Source of the DNA: Bradyrhizobium erythrophlei
GTDB taxonomy: Bacteria > Pseudomonadota > Alphaproteobacteria > Rhizobiales > Xanthobacteraceae
Direction of reading: 5' to 3'
Length of the DNA: 64,000 bases
Assembly: GCF_900142985.1 (NCBI RefSeq)
Contig: NZ_LT670849.1
Span: 2,170,001-2,234,000, forward strand
The position numbers and the translations under genes were made by a program. Numbering within the stretch: position 1 is the stretch's first letter; every line of letters starts with the position of its first letter. Below, piece by piece: positions 1 to 8,702 of this stretch. The notes below the pieces were generated by a model. That model did not search any database. It was given only the letters and a program-made list of their open reading frames with translations, and was not told where the DNA came from.

Positions 1-39
1 GCGAGAGATGGATTTGGACGATGTCATGAACAATTACCC

Positions 40-158
40 GTCGTCCCCGCGAACGCAGGGACCCATAACCACCGGCATTGGCTTTTAGAGAAGATATCGA
101 CATTGGCCGGCTAATCGAGAGATCGTCGTGTATGGGTCCCTGCTTTCGCAGGGACGAC
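40..158. repeat. Long inverted repeat (GTCGTCCC...GGGACGAC palindrome)
   Basis: Two 28-base arms, at 40-67 and 131-158, are inverted copies matching at 26 of 28 positions. They begin GTCGTCCC and end GGGACCCATA, with 63 bases between them. The right arm ends 23 bases past the stop codon of the next gene on the minus strand. From memory this arm is a common interspersed palindrome in Bradyrhizobium genomes. No coding function is seen, and the inverted arms could form a large cruciform or a 3'-end hairpin in the transcript. Confidence 0.75.
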
Positions 159-181
159 TTCCGAGACTTCCGACCGTCTCA

Positions 182-712
182 TCAAATCCTGCCGCTGACG
201 TCTTTCTGCATCCGGTTGGCCATCTCGACCAGCCGCCGCCAGGCTTGCTCCAGGAACGACATCACCCGATCCATGTCGCGATCGCTTGGCAGCGGGATTT
301 CGATCTTGCGCGGGCTTTCGGCAACTTTCGGTTCAGCTTTTTTCTGCAAGTCCGCTTTCGGCAGCGCTTCGTCGGTCTTGCCTTCGGCCACCGCCGGCCG
401 CGACGCAAGCTCAGCCTTCAGCTTTTCGACTTCCGCTTTGGACTTTTCATTCTCCGCCTGCAACCGGCCGATTTCCTGATCGTAGGCGGCGCGCTCGTCG
501 GGCACGACGTAACAGGCCCAACCGGTGCCGGCATTGTTGCAGGTCGAGACCGCGCCGGTCCGGGTGTCCAAACGGATCACACCGTCGGCAATCGGCGACA
601 GCGTGTAGCGGCCGTTTTCACCGTCGGGCATCGATTGGGCGGGGACGGCGTCCGCGCCAGCCAGAATCGACACGAAGACAATGGCCGATGTCAGAAATGG
701 CGCTCTGGTCAT
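182..712 (-). CDS. Exported coiled-coil hypothetical protein
   Basis: A 176-residue protein of unknown function. Residues 1-25 form a signal peptide (TSAIVFVSILAGADA, then VPAQS as a likely cleavage region). Residues 28-65 form a short globular stretch with two cysteines (CNNAGTGWAC) that may make a disulfide. Residues 75-105 are a charged coiled coil (DQEIGRLQAENEKSKAEVEK), followed by a K/E/A-rich linker and a C-terminal helix with RDMDRVMSFLEQAWRRLVEM. It is probably periplasmic. The layout resembles small rhizobial exported proteins annotated only as hypothetical. It is a single-gene unit; the gene upstream of it on the minus strand is 58 bases away. Confidence 0.7.
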   Translation of the reverse strand: MTRAPFLTSAIVFVSILAGADAVPAQSMPDGENGRYTLSPIADGVIRLDTRTGAVSTCNNAGTGWACYVVPDERAAYDQEIGRLQAENEKSKAEVEKLKAELASRPAVAEGKTDEALPKADLQKKAEPKVAESPRKIEIPLPSDRDMDRVMSFLEQAWRRLVEMANRMQKDVSGRI

Positions 713-770
713 GGGATGCTCCGCCTCAAAGGCCGTCAGGGTCTTACCGCTATCTATCCCTACCTAACCC

Positions 771-1394
771 TCAAATTTGCGAACGATAGGGCGGACGGCC
801 TGATTTCAATGCGTCCATCAGCAATTCGATCCGGTCCTGTCCCCAGAATACCTCACCGTCCAGCACATAGGCCGGCGATCCGAACACGTCGGCCGCCAGG
901 GCTTCCTGCCGGTTCTGCTCGTATTTCTGGCTGATCTCCTCGCTCCCGGAGCGCTCGACCAGCGCCTTGCCGGGCAGGCCGCTGTCGTCAGCCAGCCGAA
1001 CCAGCGTCTCGGCGTCAGCAAGATTGAGCTCTTGTTCCCACACCCCGGCAAAGGCCCGGCGCAGGAAGGGATCGGGATCGTGACCGGCCTCGAGCGCCGC
1101 GACCACCAGACCATCGGCCAGCCGTGCGTTGAGGGGCACGTATTTCGGCTGGAAACGGAAATTGAGCCCGCGCTTGTCGCGCCAGCGCTGCAGTTCGAGC
1201 ATGCGATAGCGCTGCCGCACCGGATGACGCTTGATCAGCGGCAAGCCGCCGGTTTCCGAAAACAAATCGACCAGGACGACCGGCTTGTGATTGACCGTAA
1301 GGCCGTAGGTCGCGACGACATCGCGGAACAATTTGTGTCCGATATAGGCCCAGGGAGAGGAAATCGAAAAGTAATAGTCGATCTGGCGCGGCAT
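771..1394 (-). CDS. 2-hydroxychromene-2-carboxylate isomerase family protein (DsbA/GST-kappa fold)
   Basis: This 207-residue protein has the thioredoxin-like fold with helical insertion of the HCCA isomerase/GST-kappa family. The N-terminus reads YYFSISSPWAYIGH, where the family puts its catalytic Ser and glutathione-binding residues. The C-terminal VFGSPAYVLDGEVFWGQDRI is the conserved cis-Pro and GQDR region. Characterised members isomerise 2-hydroxychromene-2-carboxylate in naphthalene breakdown with glutathione. No aromatic-degradation genes lie nearby, so the true substrate here is unknown. The length is normal for the family. Confidence 0.88.
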   Translation of the reverse strand: MPRQIDYYFSISSPWAYIGHKLFRDVVATYGLTVNHKPVVLVDLFSETGGLPLIKRHPVRQRYRMLELQRWRDKRGLNFRFQPKYVPLNARLADGLVVAALEAGHDPDPFLRRAFAGVWEQELNLADAETLVRLADDSGLPGKALVERSGSEEISQKYEQNRQEALAADVFGSPAYVLDGEVFWGQDRIELLMDALKSGRPPYRSQI

Positions 1395-1592
1395 GCAGTT
1401 TCTCTGGCAAGTTTTTTGGAATCGCGGATCATCCCAACAGACCCAAAAAGGCGATGCAAGCCGGTCCCGGTCACGGATTTATTGGTGATATCGCGGCCAG
1501 CTATTGCAGTGCGATGATCCGGCGATTCGGCCAGCTGAAAACCTGACAAATATCATAGCAATATCAATTGGCTAGATGGCTGTGACGCAATC

Positions 1593-1621
1593 TTGACTTG
1601 ATTTGGCGTGGTCAGTATGGT
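1593..1621 (+). promoter_or_regulatory. Candidate sigma-70 promoter for the atp operon
   Basis: TTGACT at 1593-1598 is followed, after a 17-base spacer, by TATGGT at 1616-1621, 69 bases before the chosen atpI start. The -35 box is a good match and the -10 box a modest one. It lies in the 295-base gap upstream of the F0 operon, where a promoter is expected. The call rests on sequence pattern only. Confidence 0.45.
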
Positions 1622-1689
1622 CCGCGCGGCTTTTGAGGGGTGACGGGCGTCGTTTTCGTTCTCAGCAATCGTTTCGGGTCTTAGCAGGC

Positions 1690-2061
1690 ATGGCGCAAGG
1701 CACGAACGACCGCGAAGAAGAAAACAAGTCGTCCTCCGAGGAGGCCGCACTTTCCGCAAGGCTCGGAAGTCTGGAGCACCGGTTGTCCGAACTTCGGGAC
1801 AGCCGAAACATCAGAACTGATCAATCCGGAGCTGAAAGTGGAGACGGCAGCGCCCGCGCTTCGGCGATGGCGCTCGGTTTCCGCCTCTCATCGGAGTTGA
1901 TCGCCGGCGTTCTCGTCGGAGGGCTGATGGGCTGGGGTTTCGACCGTCTGCTCTCGACGTCCCCTTTCGGGCTCATCGTGTTCGTGCTGCTCGGCTTCGT
2001 GGCGGGTGTCGTGAACGTGGTCAGGTCCGCAGGTGTTGCTCAGGGCAAGACCGGCCGCTAA
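1690..2061 (+). CDS. atpI: ATP synthase protein I (AtpI)
   Basis: A 123-residue protein encoded first in the F0 operon. The N-terminal half is hydrophilic and acidic (EEENKSSSEEAALSARLGSL). The C-terminal half has two membrane helices, about residues 57-78 (SSELIAGVLVGGLMGWGFDRLL) and 86-108 (FGLIVFVLLGFVAGVVNVVR). AtpI proteins assist c-ring assembly or Mg uptake for the ATP synthase. I chose the ATG at 1690 because a longer frame from a TTG at 1603 would overlap the promoter and adds unconserved sequence. The next gene, atpB, follows after 65 bases. Confidence 0.85.
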   Translation: MAQGTNDREEENKSSSEEAALSARLGSLEHRLSELRDSRNIRTDQSGAESGDGSARASAMALGFRLSSELIAGVLVGGLMGWGFDRLLSTSPFGLIVFVLLGFVAGVVNVVRSAGVAQGKTGR

Positions 2062-2126
2062 GGAAGTGGCGAACGACGTGATTTGAAGCGCCGGTGTGAC
2101 CGGCAAAGCCAGAGATTGCTACGCGG

Positions 2127-2870
2127 ATGGTCGATCCGATCGAACAATTCCACATCGAAAAGCTCTTCACGATTGGCCATATCGGCAATCAGGAGATCGC
2201 CTTCACCAATTCCTCCGCCTACATGCTCGGAGCGGTGGCGCTGATTTCGTTGCTGATGCTCGGCTCGGGCCGGCGCCTGGTGCCGGGGCGCATCCAGTCG
2301 GTCGCCGAAATCGCTTACGAATTCGTCGCCAACACCATTCGATCGACGGCCGGCAAGGACGGAATGAAGTTCTTTCCGCTGATCTTTTCGCTGTTCATGC
2401 TGATCGCCGTCTCCAACATCGTCGGCGTCATTCCCTACAACTTCACGATCGCAAGCCACATCATCGTCACCGCGGCGCTGGCGTTCCTGGTGTTCTTCAC
2501 CGTGCTGATCTACGGCTTCTACAAGAACGGCCTGAAATTCCTCAAGCTGTTCGTGCCCTCGGGCATTCCGATCTTCATCCTGCCGCTGGTCGTTTTCATC
2601 GAGATCTTCTCGTTCTTCCTGCGGCCGATCTCGCATTCGGTGCGTCTGTTTGCCAACATGCTGGCGGGCCACATTGCGCTCGCCGTGTTCGCGAGCTTCA
2701 TTCCGCTGCTGGCTGGCCTCGGCATCCTTGGCTACTTCGGCGCCATTTTGCCGCTCGGCATGGTCATTGCGCTGACCGCGCTTGAGCTTCTGGTGGCCTT
2801 CCTCCAGGCCTACGTCTTCACCATCCTCACCTGCATCTACATCAACGATGCTATCCATCCGGGCCACTAG
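2127..2870 (+). CDS. atpB: F0F1 ATP synthase subunit a
   Basis: A 247-residue integral membrane stator subunit that forms the proton half-channels against the c-ring. Five or more hydrophobic helices are visible. The essential arginine is R173 in [12 protein letters not shown], and the last helix carries [18 protein letters not shown], the other conserved block. The length is normal for alphaproteobacteria. It is second in the operon, and atpE follows after 40 bases. Confidence 0.97.
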   Translation: MVDPIEQFHIEKLFTIGHIGNQEIAFTNSSAYMLGAVALISLLMLGSGRRLVPGRIQSVAEIAYEFVANTIRSTAGKDGMKFFPLIFSLFMLIAVSNIVGVIPYNFTIASHIIVTAALAFLVFFTVLIYGFYKNGLKFLKLFVPSGIPIFILPLVVFIEIFSFFLRPISHSVRLFANMLAGHIALAVFASFIPLLAGLGILGYFGAILPLGMVIALTALELLVAFLQAYVFTILTCIYINDAIHPGH

Positions 2871-2910
2871 AAAAGGCCTGTCAACCAAACCTCAAGAAGG
2901 AGTTCGTTTC

Positions 2911-3138
2911 ATGGATCCGATTGCCGCGAAGTACATTGGTGCCGGTATTGCCTGCATCGGCATGGGTGGCGCCGGCGCTGGCGTGGGCATCATCTTCGGC
3001 AACTATCTTGCCGCTGCGGTGCGCAATCCGTCGGCCGCTCAGGGCCAGTTCGGCAACCTGATTTTCGGCTTCGCCGTGACCGAAGCGCTCGGCATCTTCT
3101 CGCTGCTGATCGCGCTGCTCCTGCTTTTCGCGCTCTGA
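2911..3138 (+). CDS. atpE: F0F1 ATP synthase subunit c
   Basis: A 75-residue hairpin of two membrane helices that oligomerises into the proton-driven rotor ring. Helix 1 is glycine-rich ([20 protein letters not shown]), the polar loop is RNPSAAQGQ, and helix 2 carries the proton-binding carboxylate E58 ([10 protein letters not shown]). A strong Shine-Dalgarno, AAGGAG, sits 9 bases upstream of the ATG at 2911. A longer in-frame reading from 2782 overlaps atpB and is rejected. A hairpin follows the gene. Confidence 0.97.
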   Translation: MDPIAAKYIGAGIACIGMGGAGAGVGIIFGNYLAAAVRNPSAAQGQFGNLIFGFAVTEALGIFSLLIALLLLFAL

Positions 3139-3150
3139 TCCACCGCAGAC

Positions 3151-3172
3151 CCTGCCTCGCTTGAGAGGCAGG
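3151..3172 (+). other. Intercistronic hairpin after atpE
   Basis: CCTGCCTC at 3151-3158 pairs perfectly with GAGGCAGG at 3165-3172 across a 6-base loop. No U-run follows, so it does not look like an intrinsic terminator. Its place, 12 bases after the atpE stop, suits an mRNA-stabilising or processing structure that lets the multi-copy c subunit be made in excess of the single-copy stator subunits. That role is inferred. Confidence 0.6.
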
Positions 3173-3206
3173 CGTCGAATCCCGGTTAGCCGAACAGGAG
3201 AAGCCC

Positions 3207-3764
3207 ATGGCTGAAAGTCATGGCCAGCCGAAGGGCGCCACCGCTCATACCGAGGCCGACGGCGGCCACAAGGCGCCGTTCCCGCCGTTCCAGAAAGACA
3301 CCTTCGCCTCGCAGCTGGTGTCGCTGGCGATTGCGTTCGTCGCGCTTTATCTGATCGTCTCGAAGATTGCGTTGCCGCGCGTCGGCGCCGTGATCGACCA
3401 GCGTCAGGGCACGATCGATGGCGACCTCGCGGCAGCCCAAAAGCTGAAGGACGAGTCCGACAGTGCGCTCAAGGCCTATGAGAGCGAACTGGCCGCCGCG
3501 CGTTCCCGCGCGCAGGCGATCGGTGCGGAAACCCGCGAAAAGCTGAACGCCGCTTCCGAGGCTGAACGCAAGACTCTGGAAGAAAAGCTGTCGCAAAAGC
3601 TGGCTGAGGCGGAGAAGACCATTGCGTCCACCCGTGAAGCCGCCATGAGCAACGTGCGCGGCATTGCGACCGATGCGGCAGCGGCCATCGTCCAGCGCCT
3701 GGCCGGCGTTACGCCGGACAGCGCATCGGTCGGGCAGGCCGTCGATGCGTCCTTGAAGGGATAA
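3207..3764 (+). CDS. atpF': F0F1 ATP synthase subunit b' (second b subunit)
   Basis: A 185-residue peripheral stalk subunit. An unusual 35-residue hydrophilic leader ([20 protein letters not shown]) precedes one membrane helix at about 33-53 ([20 protein letters not shown]). A long Ala/Glu/Lys-rich coiled coil runs to the C-terminus. Alphaproteobacteria use a b/b' heterodimer, and this longer copy, lying before the shorter one, is the b' form. A GGAG ribosome site lies 7 bases upstream of the ATG. Six bases separate it from atpF. Confidence 0.92.
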   Translation: MAESHGQPKGATAHTEADGGHKAPFPPFQKDTFASQLVSLAIAFVALYLIVSKIALPRVGAVIDQRQGTIDGDLAAAQKLKDESDSALKAYESELAAARSRAQAIGAETREKLNAASEAERKTLEEKLSQKLAEAEKTIASTREAAMSNVRGIATDAAAAIVQRLAGVTPDSASVGQAVDASLKG

Positions 3765-3770
3765 ACTTTC

Positions 3771-4256
3771 ATGTTCGCCGAACCGGAATTCTGGGTCGCA
3801 GTTGGTTTCGTCATCCTGATGGGTGTGTTCGCCTATGTCGGCGTTCACCGCACGGTGCTGACGGCGCTCGATCATCGCAGCGAGCGGATCAAGGCCGAGC
3901 TCGACGATGCCCGCCGCCTCAAGCAGGAAGCAGCCAGCCTGCTCGAGGAATACAAGGCCCGGCGCGCCAGCGCCGAGCGTGAGGCCCAGGAAATCGTCGC
4001 CGCTGCGAAGGTCGACGCCGAACGCGTCGCCTCGGAGGCCAAAGCCAAGATGGAAGATTTCGTCGCCCGGCGCACCAAGACTGCCGAGAACAAGATCGCG
4101 CTCGCCGAGGCCCAGGCGCTGGCAGACGTGCGCGCCGCCGCGGCCAATGCCGCGGTGACGGCGGCCTCCACTGTCCTTTCGCAGACGGTGAAGGGGCCGG
4201 TCGCCGACGACCTGCTCGCCAAGGGCATCACTGAAGTTCGTGAAAAGCTGAACTGA
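3771..4256 (+). CDS. atpF: F0F1 ATP synthase subunit b
   Basis: A 161-residue peripheral stalk subunit: one N-terminal membrane helix ([19 protein letters not shown], about residues 6-24), then a continuous charged helix ([20 protein letters not shown]) that dimerises with b' and reaches the F1 head. It is the last gene of the F0 operon. The F1 genes are not in the window, matching the split atp arrangement of alphaproteobacteria. A strong terminator follows 16 bases after the stop. Confidence 0.95.
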   Translation: MFAEPEFWVAVGFVILMGVFAYVGVHRTVLTALDHRSERIKAELDDARRLKQEAASLLEEYKARRASAEREAQEIVAAAKVDAERVASEAKAKMEDFVARRTKTAENKIALAEAQALADVRAAAANAAVTAASTVLSQTVKGPVADDLLAKGITEVREKLN

Positions 4257-4272
4257 CGAACCCGATCAAGGA

Positions 4273-4307
4273 AAAAAGCCGGCGCGAGACTATCGCGCCG
4301 GCTTTTT
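4273..4307. terminator. Bidirectional rho-independent terminator
   Basis: A 15-base-pair perfect stem is formed by 4273-4287 and 4293-4307, with the GC core GCCGGCGCGA and a 5-base loop. A-runs and T-runs at the outer ends give a U-tract on either strand. It sits between the convergent atpF and the lipoprotein gene, so it can end both transcripts. Confidence 0.92.
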
Positions 4308-4328
4308 CATTTCATCTGGACGAATGGT

Positions 4329-4973
4329 TTATCTGCGCCGCGACGGCGCCGCCGGCGTCACCGCCTGCGGATCGAAGCCGACATAGAAAACGTAGGAATC
4401 GCTGGTCAGGGTTTGGGGCATGTTGAACACCAGGTCTTCCCCCACGACGCTGAACGCTCCACCGCCCTCCGTCATCCCTACCGTGGTTCGGTATACCTTG
4501 GTCATGAGCACCCTCTCATTGACCCCGGCCTGCACGATCGCGACACGAAGCGGGACTTCGACCGAGGCCGGCGCGCCGGCCGGACCTGCGATGACCCTGC
4601 CCTGAACGCCGATGCGTGCGGTAATCTGGCCGCTGGTAGTGCGGCGGCAATCGCGCGCTGTCCGCGTGATCGTCGCCTGGTAGTTCAACTCGCTGGCGAC
4701 AGGCTGCTTGCCGGGCGGCGCCACCCCATAGGTGGACGCGCCGGCGCGAATTCTCACGACCGGACAGTCGACTTCGGTGCCGTCGGTCGCCGTTTCGGAA
4801 ACCTTGCCACGGCCGCCGAACAGCTGATCGAACCGGTCAGTGAGGGTCGGGAGGTCTTCCTGCGGCGGCGGCGCGGTGCTGAACGGATTATTGACGGTGG
4901 TGCCACCGCAGCCGGACAGCAAAGCGACGGCGGAAACCGCCAGCGCCAGCGCGGTGCGCTTGTGGCGCACCAT
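4329..4973 (-). CDS. Outer-membrane or periplasmic lipoprotein, unknown function
   Basis: With the start at 4973 the protein is 214 residues: a signal sequence (RTALALAVSAVALLSGC) with lipobox LLSG-C and lipidated Cys22, a Pro-rich linker, then a beta-rich domain. An upstream in-frame ATG at 5012 would add 13 residues before the signal and is less likely. It has no motif I can name. Similar conserved lipoproteins are widespread in Bradyrhizobium as hypothetical proteins. It is convergent with the atp operon and shares its terminator. Confidence 0.75.
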   Translation of the reverse strand: MVRHKRTALALAVSAVALLSGCGGTTVNNPFSTAPPPQEDLPTLTDRFDQLFGGRGKVSETATDGTEVDCPVVRIRAGASTYGVAPPGKQPVASELNYQATITRTARDCRRTTSGQITARIGVQGRVIAGPAGAPASVEVPLRVAIVQAGVNERVLMTKVYRTTVGMTEGGGAFSVVGEDLVFNMPQTLTSDSYVFYVGFDPQAVTPAAPSRRR

Positions 4974-5127
4974 TACGGCCACGCTCGCCTGCCCGATCCG
5001 ACTATGCCGCATTAGCTAAAAGTCCCCAGTAAATCGCCACCGTCGAGATTGCCGCTTTCAACGGGGCATATGCGCGGTGCTTATAACAGGGCAATGGCGG
5101 CAAACCAAAGGCACCTGTCACAATTTG

Positions 5128-5159
5128 GAAACAAGGTTAGTCACACACAGAAACAAGGT
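5128..5159. repeat. Short direct repeat, 22-base period
   Basis: GAAACAAGGT occurs at 5128-5137 and again at 5150-5159, exactly 22 bases apart, upstream of the lipoprotein gene. A two-turn spacing would put both copies on one face of the helix. This could be a regulator site or chance. Confidence 0.3.
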
Positions 5160-5746
5160 CAGCCGCGAAAGTCCTCATGCAGCAGGCCGAATAGCAGGTG
5201 GTCCTGCCAGACGCCGTTGATGCAGAGGTAACGCCGCGCCAGGCCCTCGCGGGTGAAGCCGCACTTTTCCAGTACCCTGATCGACGGCACGTTGGTGGGG
5301 ATACAAGCGGCTTCGATCCGGTGCAAATTGAGTTCGCCGAACAGCGTCGGCAACAGCACCCGGAGCGCCGTCGTCATGTACCCGCGATGCGCATGGGGCT
5401 GTCCGACCCAGTATCCGATCGTCCCGGCCTGAACAATGCCGCGGCGCACATTTGCAAGCGTGATCCCGCCGACCATCACGCCATCGGCCTCGCGGAAAAC
5501 GATGAAGGGATATGACCGGTCGGCGGCAATATCTTCGGCATAACGGCGCAGCCGCCGCCGGAAGCCGGATCGCGTCAAATCGTCGGACGGCCAGATCGGC
5601 TCCCACGGCGTCAGATAGCCGCGGCTGATTTCGCGCAAATGCGCCCATTGCAGAAAATCCGACATCTGCGGAGCGCGCAGCAAGAGCCCATGACCGCGCG
5701 GAACAAGCGCGGCCGGTCCGCTCGAGGGCAACCGAAACAGGGCCAT
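5159..5746 (-). CDS. GNAT family N-acetyltransferase (RimJ-like)
   Basis: A 195-residue GNAT acetyltransferase that moves acetyl from acetyl-CoA to an amino group. The RimJ/RimL-type order is visible: N-terminal GLLLRAPQMSDFLQW, central GGITLANV, the acetyl-CoA pyrophosphate loop GQPHAHRGYM, and the C-terminal NVPSIRVLEKCGFTREG. RimJ and RimL modify ribosomal protein N-termini, but the acceptor cannot be told from sequence. It lies downstream of the thrC-M16 pair on the same strand, behind two palindromic repeats. Confidence 0.88.
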   Translation of the reverse strand: MALFRLPSSGPAALVPRGHGLLLRAPQMSDFLQWAHLREISRGYLTPWEPIWPSDDLTRSGFRRRLRRYAEDIAADRSYPFIVFREADGVMVGGITLANVRRGIVQAGTIGYWVGQPHAHRGYMTTALRVLLPTLFGELNLHRIEAACIPTNVPSIRVLEKCGFTREGLARRYLCINGVWQDHLLFGLLHEDFRG

Positions 5747-5824
5747 GTGCGAAACTCCCCCGCCGCCTCAAACAGGAATCATGATTGGATCAGGCTCATG
5801 TTCCCGCCGTGGCGCAACGGCCTT

Positions 5825-5900
5825 CAAGTGGTCCCATTCTAACATTCGCATCCCGTCTCAGCAGCACCTTTTGCGAATGCTAGAATGATGGGACCACTTG
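5825..5900. repeat. AGTGG palindromic repeat, copy A (complete)
   Basis: The left arm starts CAAGTGGTCC (5825) and contains TAACATTCGCA. The right arm starts TGCGAATGC and ends GGACCACTTG (5900). The arms match except for one substitution and a 3-base insertion, around a 21-base centre. It shares its left 29 bases, with one difference, with the half copy at 55188 inside ada. It is paired with copy B 15 bases away. Confidence 0.85.
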
Positions 5901-5915
5901 CAAATATTGTTTTCC

Positions 5916-5990
5916 AGTGGAGCTCTGGATTTGACATTCGCTTTGCGAGTTTGCGACCAGGCCGGTAACGAATGTCAAATCTGCCCCACT
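5916..5990. repeat. AGTGG palindromic repeat, copy B (complete)
   Basis: Outer ends are AGTGG and CCACT, with inner cores GATTTGACATTCG and CGAATGTCAAATC in inverted orientation. Its last two bases are the first two of CTA, which on the minus strand is the TAG stop of the M16 protease gene. It forms a close pair with copy A. Confidence 0.85.
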
Positions 5991-7275
5991 AGTGAAGGCT
6001 CTTCGCCTTCGATCGGGTCAATCCTTCCGCAAAAGCAACCGCCGTGTCTAGTCCCCTTCCGCTACCGAGAGCGACTACGGCAGGCCGGCTGCGGGACAAC
6101 AGGGCGCGCGCCGCATTTCGCGTCGTTTCGACACTGACCGAGTCGATCCGCGCCACCAGTTCTTCCGTGGTCAACGGCCGTCCGTAAGCCAGGATATGGC
6201 GTGCCAACTGCTCGGCGCGCGAGCTACAGCTTTCCAAAGCCATCAGAAGTCCGGCCTTCATCTGCGCCCTGGCGCGGGCAACCTCGGCTTCGGTCAGGGT
6301 CTCGACGGCATCGTTGATGACGTCGACGATGACTTCCATCATCTCCGGCGCATCGGCTGGATCGGTGCCGGTATAGAGGCCGAAAAATCCGGTATCGATA
6401 TAAGGTGCGTGGAACGCGTAGACCGAGTAGCAGAGGCCGCGCTTCTCGCGCACTTCCTGAAACAGCCGCGACGACATCCCGCCACCGAGAATATTGGTGA
6501 ACACCTGAAGCGAGAACAGCGACAGGTCGGTTTGCGGAACACCCTCGAGCGCCAGAGTCAGATGCGCCTGCTCCAGCTCGCGATGCACGACGCGCGAACC
6601 TCCCTTGCCGAACATGGCGGGCTGCGGCTTCGGCGCCGGCGCGTCGTCGAAACCTGCAAAACGCTGCGCGACATCATCGACCACTCGCTTGTGGTCGACG
6701 GCGCCGGCCGCGGCAACCACCATGTCGGGCCCGCGATAGTGCGTCGAGAGATAACCGCGCAGCATGTCACGGTTAAAGGACTTCAGCGTCTTGGCTGTTC
6801 CGAGCAGCGATCGCCCCATTGGCTGATCCGGGAAGCACAGCTCGTTGAGGTGTTCGAACACGACGTCGTCGGGTGTGTCCTGGGCTGCGCCGATTTCCTG
6901 CACAATGACGCTCTTTTCGCGCTCGAGCTCGTCGGGCACGAAGGAAGGATTGGTGAGAATGTCGGACAGCACGTCGAGCGCCAGCGGCACGTCGGCCTTC
7001 ATGACGCGCGCATAATAGGCCGTGGTTTCGGTCGATGTGCCGGCGTTGAGATCGCCGCCGACGGCCTCGATCTCCTCGACGATCTCGCGCGAGGTACGCC
7101 GCGTCGTTCCCTTGAACGCCATGTGTTCGAGCAAATGCGATATGCCGTGCTCGTTGGCCTTTTCGTCCCGGCCGCCGACGCCCGCCCATACGCCGAGCGC
7201 GGCGGTCTGAAGATGCGGCATGGTATCGGTGATGACAGTAAGGCCAGACGGCAGTTTCGTGACTTCAACGCTCAT
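5989..7275 (-). CDS. M16 family zinc metallopeptidase (mitochondrial processing peptidase-like)
   Basis: A 428-residue M16B peptidase. The inverted zinc motif H47-L-L-E50-H51 (SHLLEHMAFKGT) is intact, and the third-ligand region (EREKSVIVQEI) is present. The second half (GGGMSSRLFQEVREKRGLCY) is the conserved C-lobe with the substrate-clamping R and Y. Such single-chain bacterial enzymes are the relatives of mitochondrial MPP-beta. It overlaps the thrC stop by 4 bases (ATGA), so it is translationally coupled to thrC. Its own TAG stop falls at the edge of palindromic repeat B. Confidence 0.93.
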   Translation of the reverse strand: MSVEVTKLPSGLTVITDTMPHLQTAALGVWAGVGGRDEKANEHGISHLLEHMAFKGTTRRTSREIVEEIEAVGGDLNAGTSTETTAYYARVMKADVPLALDVLSDILTNPSFVPDELEREKSVIVQEIGAAQDTPDDVVFEHLNELCFPDQPMGRSLLGTAKTLKSFNRDMLRGYLSTHYRGPDMVVAAAGAVDHKRVVDDVAQRFAGFDDAPAPKPQPAMFGKGGSRVVHRELEQAHLTLALEGVPQTDLSLFSLQVFTNILGGGMSSRLFQEVREKRGLCYSVYAFHAPYIDTGFFGLYTGTDPADAPEMMEVIVDVINDAVETLTEAEVARARAQMKAGLLMALESCSSRAEQLARHILAYGRPLTTEELVARIDSVSVETTRNAARALLSRSRPAVVALGSGRGLDTAVAFAEGLTRSKAKSLH

Positions 7276-8702
7276 CCGGCAGTTCCTTCCTTGGCGGCGC
7301 GGCTGACCGAACGGACAAATCGCGCAACTTCAACTGTGTCGTTTTTCATCACTTGGACGCGTTCGGGCCTGGTCATCAAACCCTCCAGCCACGACGGCAA
7401 TTCCGGCCGGACACCACAGGCCGCCTCTACCGCATCGGGAAACTTGGCGGCATGCGCAGTCGACAGCACGATGTTGGGGAGTTTCGAATCCGGCGTGTCG
7501 CGGTCGGCAACCGCCAGCGCCACCGCGGTATGCGGATCGACCAGATCGCCCGCTTCGCGCCAGGCGGTGCGGATGACGGCGCTGGTCTCGGTTTCATCGG
7601 CGCGGCCGGCCTCGAATTCGCTGCGCACCGCAGCCAGAACCGCCGCCGGAAGCACGAAACGTCCGGACTGCTTCAGCGAAGCCATCAGACGCCGCACCAT
7701 TGCGGCATCGCGGCCGCTGGCTTCGAACAGCAGGCGCTCGAAATTCGAGGATACCTGAATATCCATCGACGGCGACGTCGAGGCGTGGACTTCGCGGGTT
7801 TCATAGATCCCAGTCTTGAGGGTACGCGGCAGAATGTCGTTGACGTTCGAGGCAATGCGCAGCCAGCGGATCGGCAACCCCATGCGCTTGGCGACGAAGC
7901 CCGCAAAAATGTCACCGAAGTTACCCGTCGGCACCGTGAAGTCGACGCTGCGCGCGGGCGCGCCAAGCGCAACGGCCGAGGTGAAGTAGTAGACCACCTG
8001 CGCGACGATGCGCGCCCAGTTGATCGAATTGACCCCCGACAGCGCGACCGCATCGCGAAAGGTGTGGTCGTTGAACAATTCCTTCACGATCGCCTGGCAG
8101 TCGTCGAAGGTGCCTTCGATCGCAATCGCGTGAACGTTGCTCGCGCCGGCCGTCGTCATCATCCGCCGCTGCACGTCCGAGATGCGGCCGTGTGGAAACA
8201 GAACGATGAGATCGACATTGTCGCGACCGGCAAAGGCATCGACCGCCGCGCCTCCGGTATCACCCGAGGTCGCCACGACAATCGTGGTGCGTTGCGCGCG
8301 CTTCGCCAAAACATGGTCCATCAGCCGCGACAGCAACTGCATCGCGACATCCTTGAACGCCAGCGTCGGGCCGTGAAACAGCTCGAGCAGGAACTGATTG
8401 GGACCGGTCTGATCGAGCGGCACCACCGCGGGGTGACGAAACGTTGCGTAGGCCTCGTTCGCCATGCGGCCAAGATCGGCATCTGAAATCTCGTCGCCGG
8501 CGAAGGGGCGGATGACATCGACCGCGACTTCCCAATAGGGCCGTCCGAAAAACCCGCCGATGATCTCGGGGGAGAGCTGCGGCCAGATTTCGGGCACGTA
8601 AAGTCCGCCGTCCCGGGCGAGCCCGGTCAGCATCACGTCACAAAAGCCCAGGGCGGGAGCCTCCCCCCGCGTCGAAATGTACTGCCTCAAGCCGCCCTCC
8701 AA
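7272..8702 (-). CDS. thrC: Threonine synthase
   Basis: A 476-residue PLP enzyme converting O-phosphohomoserine to threonine. The N-terminal block YISTRGEAPALGFCDVML is the family signature. The PLP lysine is K117 in GPTLAFKDVA, and the phosphate-binding loop is ATSGDTGGAA. The length fits the long bacterial/fungal subgroup. The frame opens at a TTG (8702). A second TTG at 8690, giving LRQYISTRGE, is an equally possible start. It heads a two-gene operon with the M16 protease. Confidence 0.95.
   Translation of the reverse strand: MEGGLRQYISTRGEAPALGFCDVMLTGLARDGGLYVPEIWPQLSPEIIGGFFGRPYWEVAVDVIRPFAGDEISDADLGRMANEAYATFRHPAVVPLDQTGPNQFLLELFHGPTLAFKDVAMQLLSRLMDHVLAKRAQRTTIVVATSGDTGGAAVDAFAGRDNVDLIVLFPHGRISDVQRRMMTTAGASNVHAIAIEGTFDDCQAIVKELFNDHTFRDAVALSGVNSINWARIVAQVVYYFTSAVALGAPARSVDFTVPTGNFGDIFAGFVAKRMGLPIRWLRIASNVNDILPRTLKTGIYETREVHASTSPSMDIQVSSNFERLLFEASGRDAAMVRRLMASLKQSGRFVLPAAVLAAVRSEFEAGRADETETSAVIRTAWREAGDLVDPHTAVALAVADRDTPDSKLPNIVLSTAHAAKFPDAVEAACGVRPELPSWLEGLMTRPERVQVMKNDTVEVARFVRSVSRAAKEGTAG

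Noticed and set aside
4273..4307. Terminator hairpin as a repeat element
   Set aside because: It has the classic GC stem with A/T runs on both sides and lies exactly between convergent genes, so a plain bidirectional terminator is the simpler reading.
6196..7758. 520-codon plus-strand frame
   Set aside because: It is antisense to the M16 protease and thrC genes, which have complete conserved motifs. The translation is Arg/His/Asp-rich, as antisense frames in GC-rich genes are.
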